Made by a program: the position numbers and the translations under genes. DNA of 14,433 nucleotides from Fibrobacter sp. (GTDB lineage: Bacteria; Fibrobacterota; Fibrobacteria; Fibrobacterales; Fibrobacteraceae). Within the stretch, counting starts at the first letter, position 1. The number at the start of each line of letters is the position of its first letter. The stretch spans positions 1-14,433 of the forward strand of contig JAFWRL010000236.1 of the NCBI GenBank assembly GCA_017520105.1. The letters run 5' to 3'. Below the pieces are notes generated by a model, which ran no database searches, was not told the origin of the DNA, and saw only the letters and a program-made list of their open reading frames with translations. Shown here piece by piece: positions 13,581 through 14,433 of this stretch.

Positions 13581-14433
13581 ATGATTCTTGATTCTAAAAT
13601 TCCTGGTGGTTCTATCGAAGAAAAGTGGACCAAGCACAAGTTTGAACTCAAGCTTGTGAACCCCGCTAACAAGCGTAAGTTTACCGTGATTGTGGTGGGT
13701 ACTGGCCTTGCCGGTGCATCCGCTGCCGCTTCTCTTGCTGAACTTGGATACAACGTCAAGTCTTTCTGCATCCAGGATAGCCCCCGTCGTGCTCACTCCA
13801 TCGCTGCTCAGGGCGGTATCAACGCTGCCAAGAACTACAAGAACGACGGCGACTCCGTTTATCGTTTGTTCTACGATACCGTGAAGGGCGGTGACTTCCG
13901 CGCTCGCGAAGCCAACGTGCACCGCTTGGCCGAAAACTCGAACCTCATCATCGACCAGTGCGTCGCTCAGGGCGTTCCGTTCGGTCGTGAATACGGTGGC
14001 CTCCTCGACAACCGCTCCTTCGGCGGTACGCAGGTTTCCCGTACGTTCTACGCTCGCGGTCAGACGGGTCAGCAGCTTCTCCTCGGTGCCTACCAGGCAC
14101 TCATGCGCCAGGTTGCCGCCGGTAAGGTGAAGATGTTCCCGCGTCGCGAAATGATGGACCTCGTCGTGATCGACGGCAAGGCTCGCGGTATCATCGTCCG
14201 TAACCTCATCACTGGTGAACTCGAAAGCCATGTGGGTGACGCTGTCTGCCTTTGCACCGGTGGTTACGGTAACGTCTATTACCTTTCTACCAACGCTCAG
14301 GGTTCTAACGTGACGGCTGCATTCCGTGCCTACAAGCGCGGCGCCCTGTTCGCTAACCCCTGCTACACGCAGATTCACCCGACTTGCATTCCTCGCCACG
14401 GCGACCTGCAGTCCAAGCTCACCTTGATGAGCG
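13581..14433 (+). CDS. sdhA: Succinate dehydrogenase/fumarate reductase flavoprotein subunit (3' end outside window)
   Basis: FAD-containing catalytic subunit interconverting succinate and fumarate on the cytoplasmic face of the membrane. The frame stays open to the window end, giving 284 complete codons, roughly the N-terminal half of the protein. FAD-binding [13 protein letters not shown] has the GxGxxG at residues 40-45. [15 protein letters not shown] contains His72, the expected site of covalent FAD attachment. [21 protein letters not shown] is the conserved segment next to the dicarboxylate site, and [12 protein letters not shown] has the HPT motif at 266-268. Residues 1-34 form an N-terminal extension before the Rossmann strand. 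The start is set by the AAGGAG overlapping the sdhC stop. sdhB presumably follows outside the window. Codon use is highly biased. With a single-anchor sdhC, this fits the Bacteroides/Wolinella-type enzyme. Confidence 0.96.
   Translation, partial: MILDSKIPGGSIEEKWTKHKFELKLVNPANKRKFTVIVVGTGLAGASAAASLAELGYNVKSFCIQDSPRRAHSIAAQGGINAAKNYKNDGDSVYRLFYDTVKGGDFRAREANVHRLAENSNLIIDQCVAQGVPFGREYGGLLDNRSFGGTQVSRTFYARGQTGQQLLLGAYQALMRQVAAGKVKMFPRREMMDLVVIDGKARGIIVRNLITGELESHVGDAVCLCTGGYGNVYYLSTNAQGSNVTAAFRAYKRGALFANPCYTQIHPTCIPRHGDLQSKLTLMS

Noticed and set aside
13578..14399. Minus-strand open frame of 273 codons opposite sdhA
   Set aside because: Shadow of the flavoprotein gene, whose FAD and HPT motifs are unambiguous on the plus strand.

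Overview
The window looks like part of the main chromosome of a Fibrobacter-type bacterium (FCB group, Gram-negative). The clues are a secreted deacetylase with a poly-serine linker and a C-terminal domain resembling type IX sorting domains, a diheme-type succinate dehydrogenase/fumarate reductase, and moderate GC. Codon choice is strongly biased in the metabolic genes (glyA, ndk, sdhC, sdhA) and looser elsewhere. The genus is an inference from these traits, not a database match. I see no prophage, transposase, tRNA, rRNA or CRISPR array.

Layout. Bases 1-846 hold the 3' part of glyA (serine hydroxymethyltransferase), followed by a palindromic repeat and a clear intrinsic terminator. Bases 1002-2345 encode a secreted CE4-like polysaccharide deacetylase. 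Bases 2473-4047 carry a DUF4116-like repeat protein and, 18 bases downstream, an orphan ABC-transporter ATPase. These converge on a minus-strand operon, tamB (9923-5985) then tamA (5988-4051), whose stop and start codons overlap as ATGA. Divergent from tamB is a large lipoprotein (9994-12072) with SurA-like, PpiC-like and TPR-like regions. A paired heptamer-repeat element follows, then ndk (12205-12657), sdhC (12715-13569) and the 5' part of sdhA (from 13581, cut by the window end).

How the genes fit together. TamB (periplasm-spanning, inner-membrane anchored), TamA (outer-membrane Omp85 barrel) and the periplasmic chaperone-like lipoprotein share one 70-bp divergent promoter region, which suggests an envelope-biogenesis cluster. 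The sdhC-sdhA pair is the start of a succinate:quinone oxidoreductase operon, working as fumarate reductase if the host is a succinate-producing fermenter. Ndk sits just upstream with no visible terminator between.

The most unusual features are non-coding. An ACTTCCT heptamer array lies just upstream of -10-like TAnnTT elements at two loci, once with an inverted partner array. Two genes, the deacetylase and tamB, have such a -10-like element only 7-8 bases before the start codon and no Shine-Dalgarno, hinting at leaderless mRNAs. I found no convincing wholly new multi-gene system.
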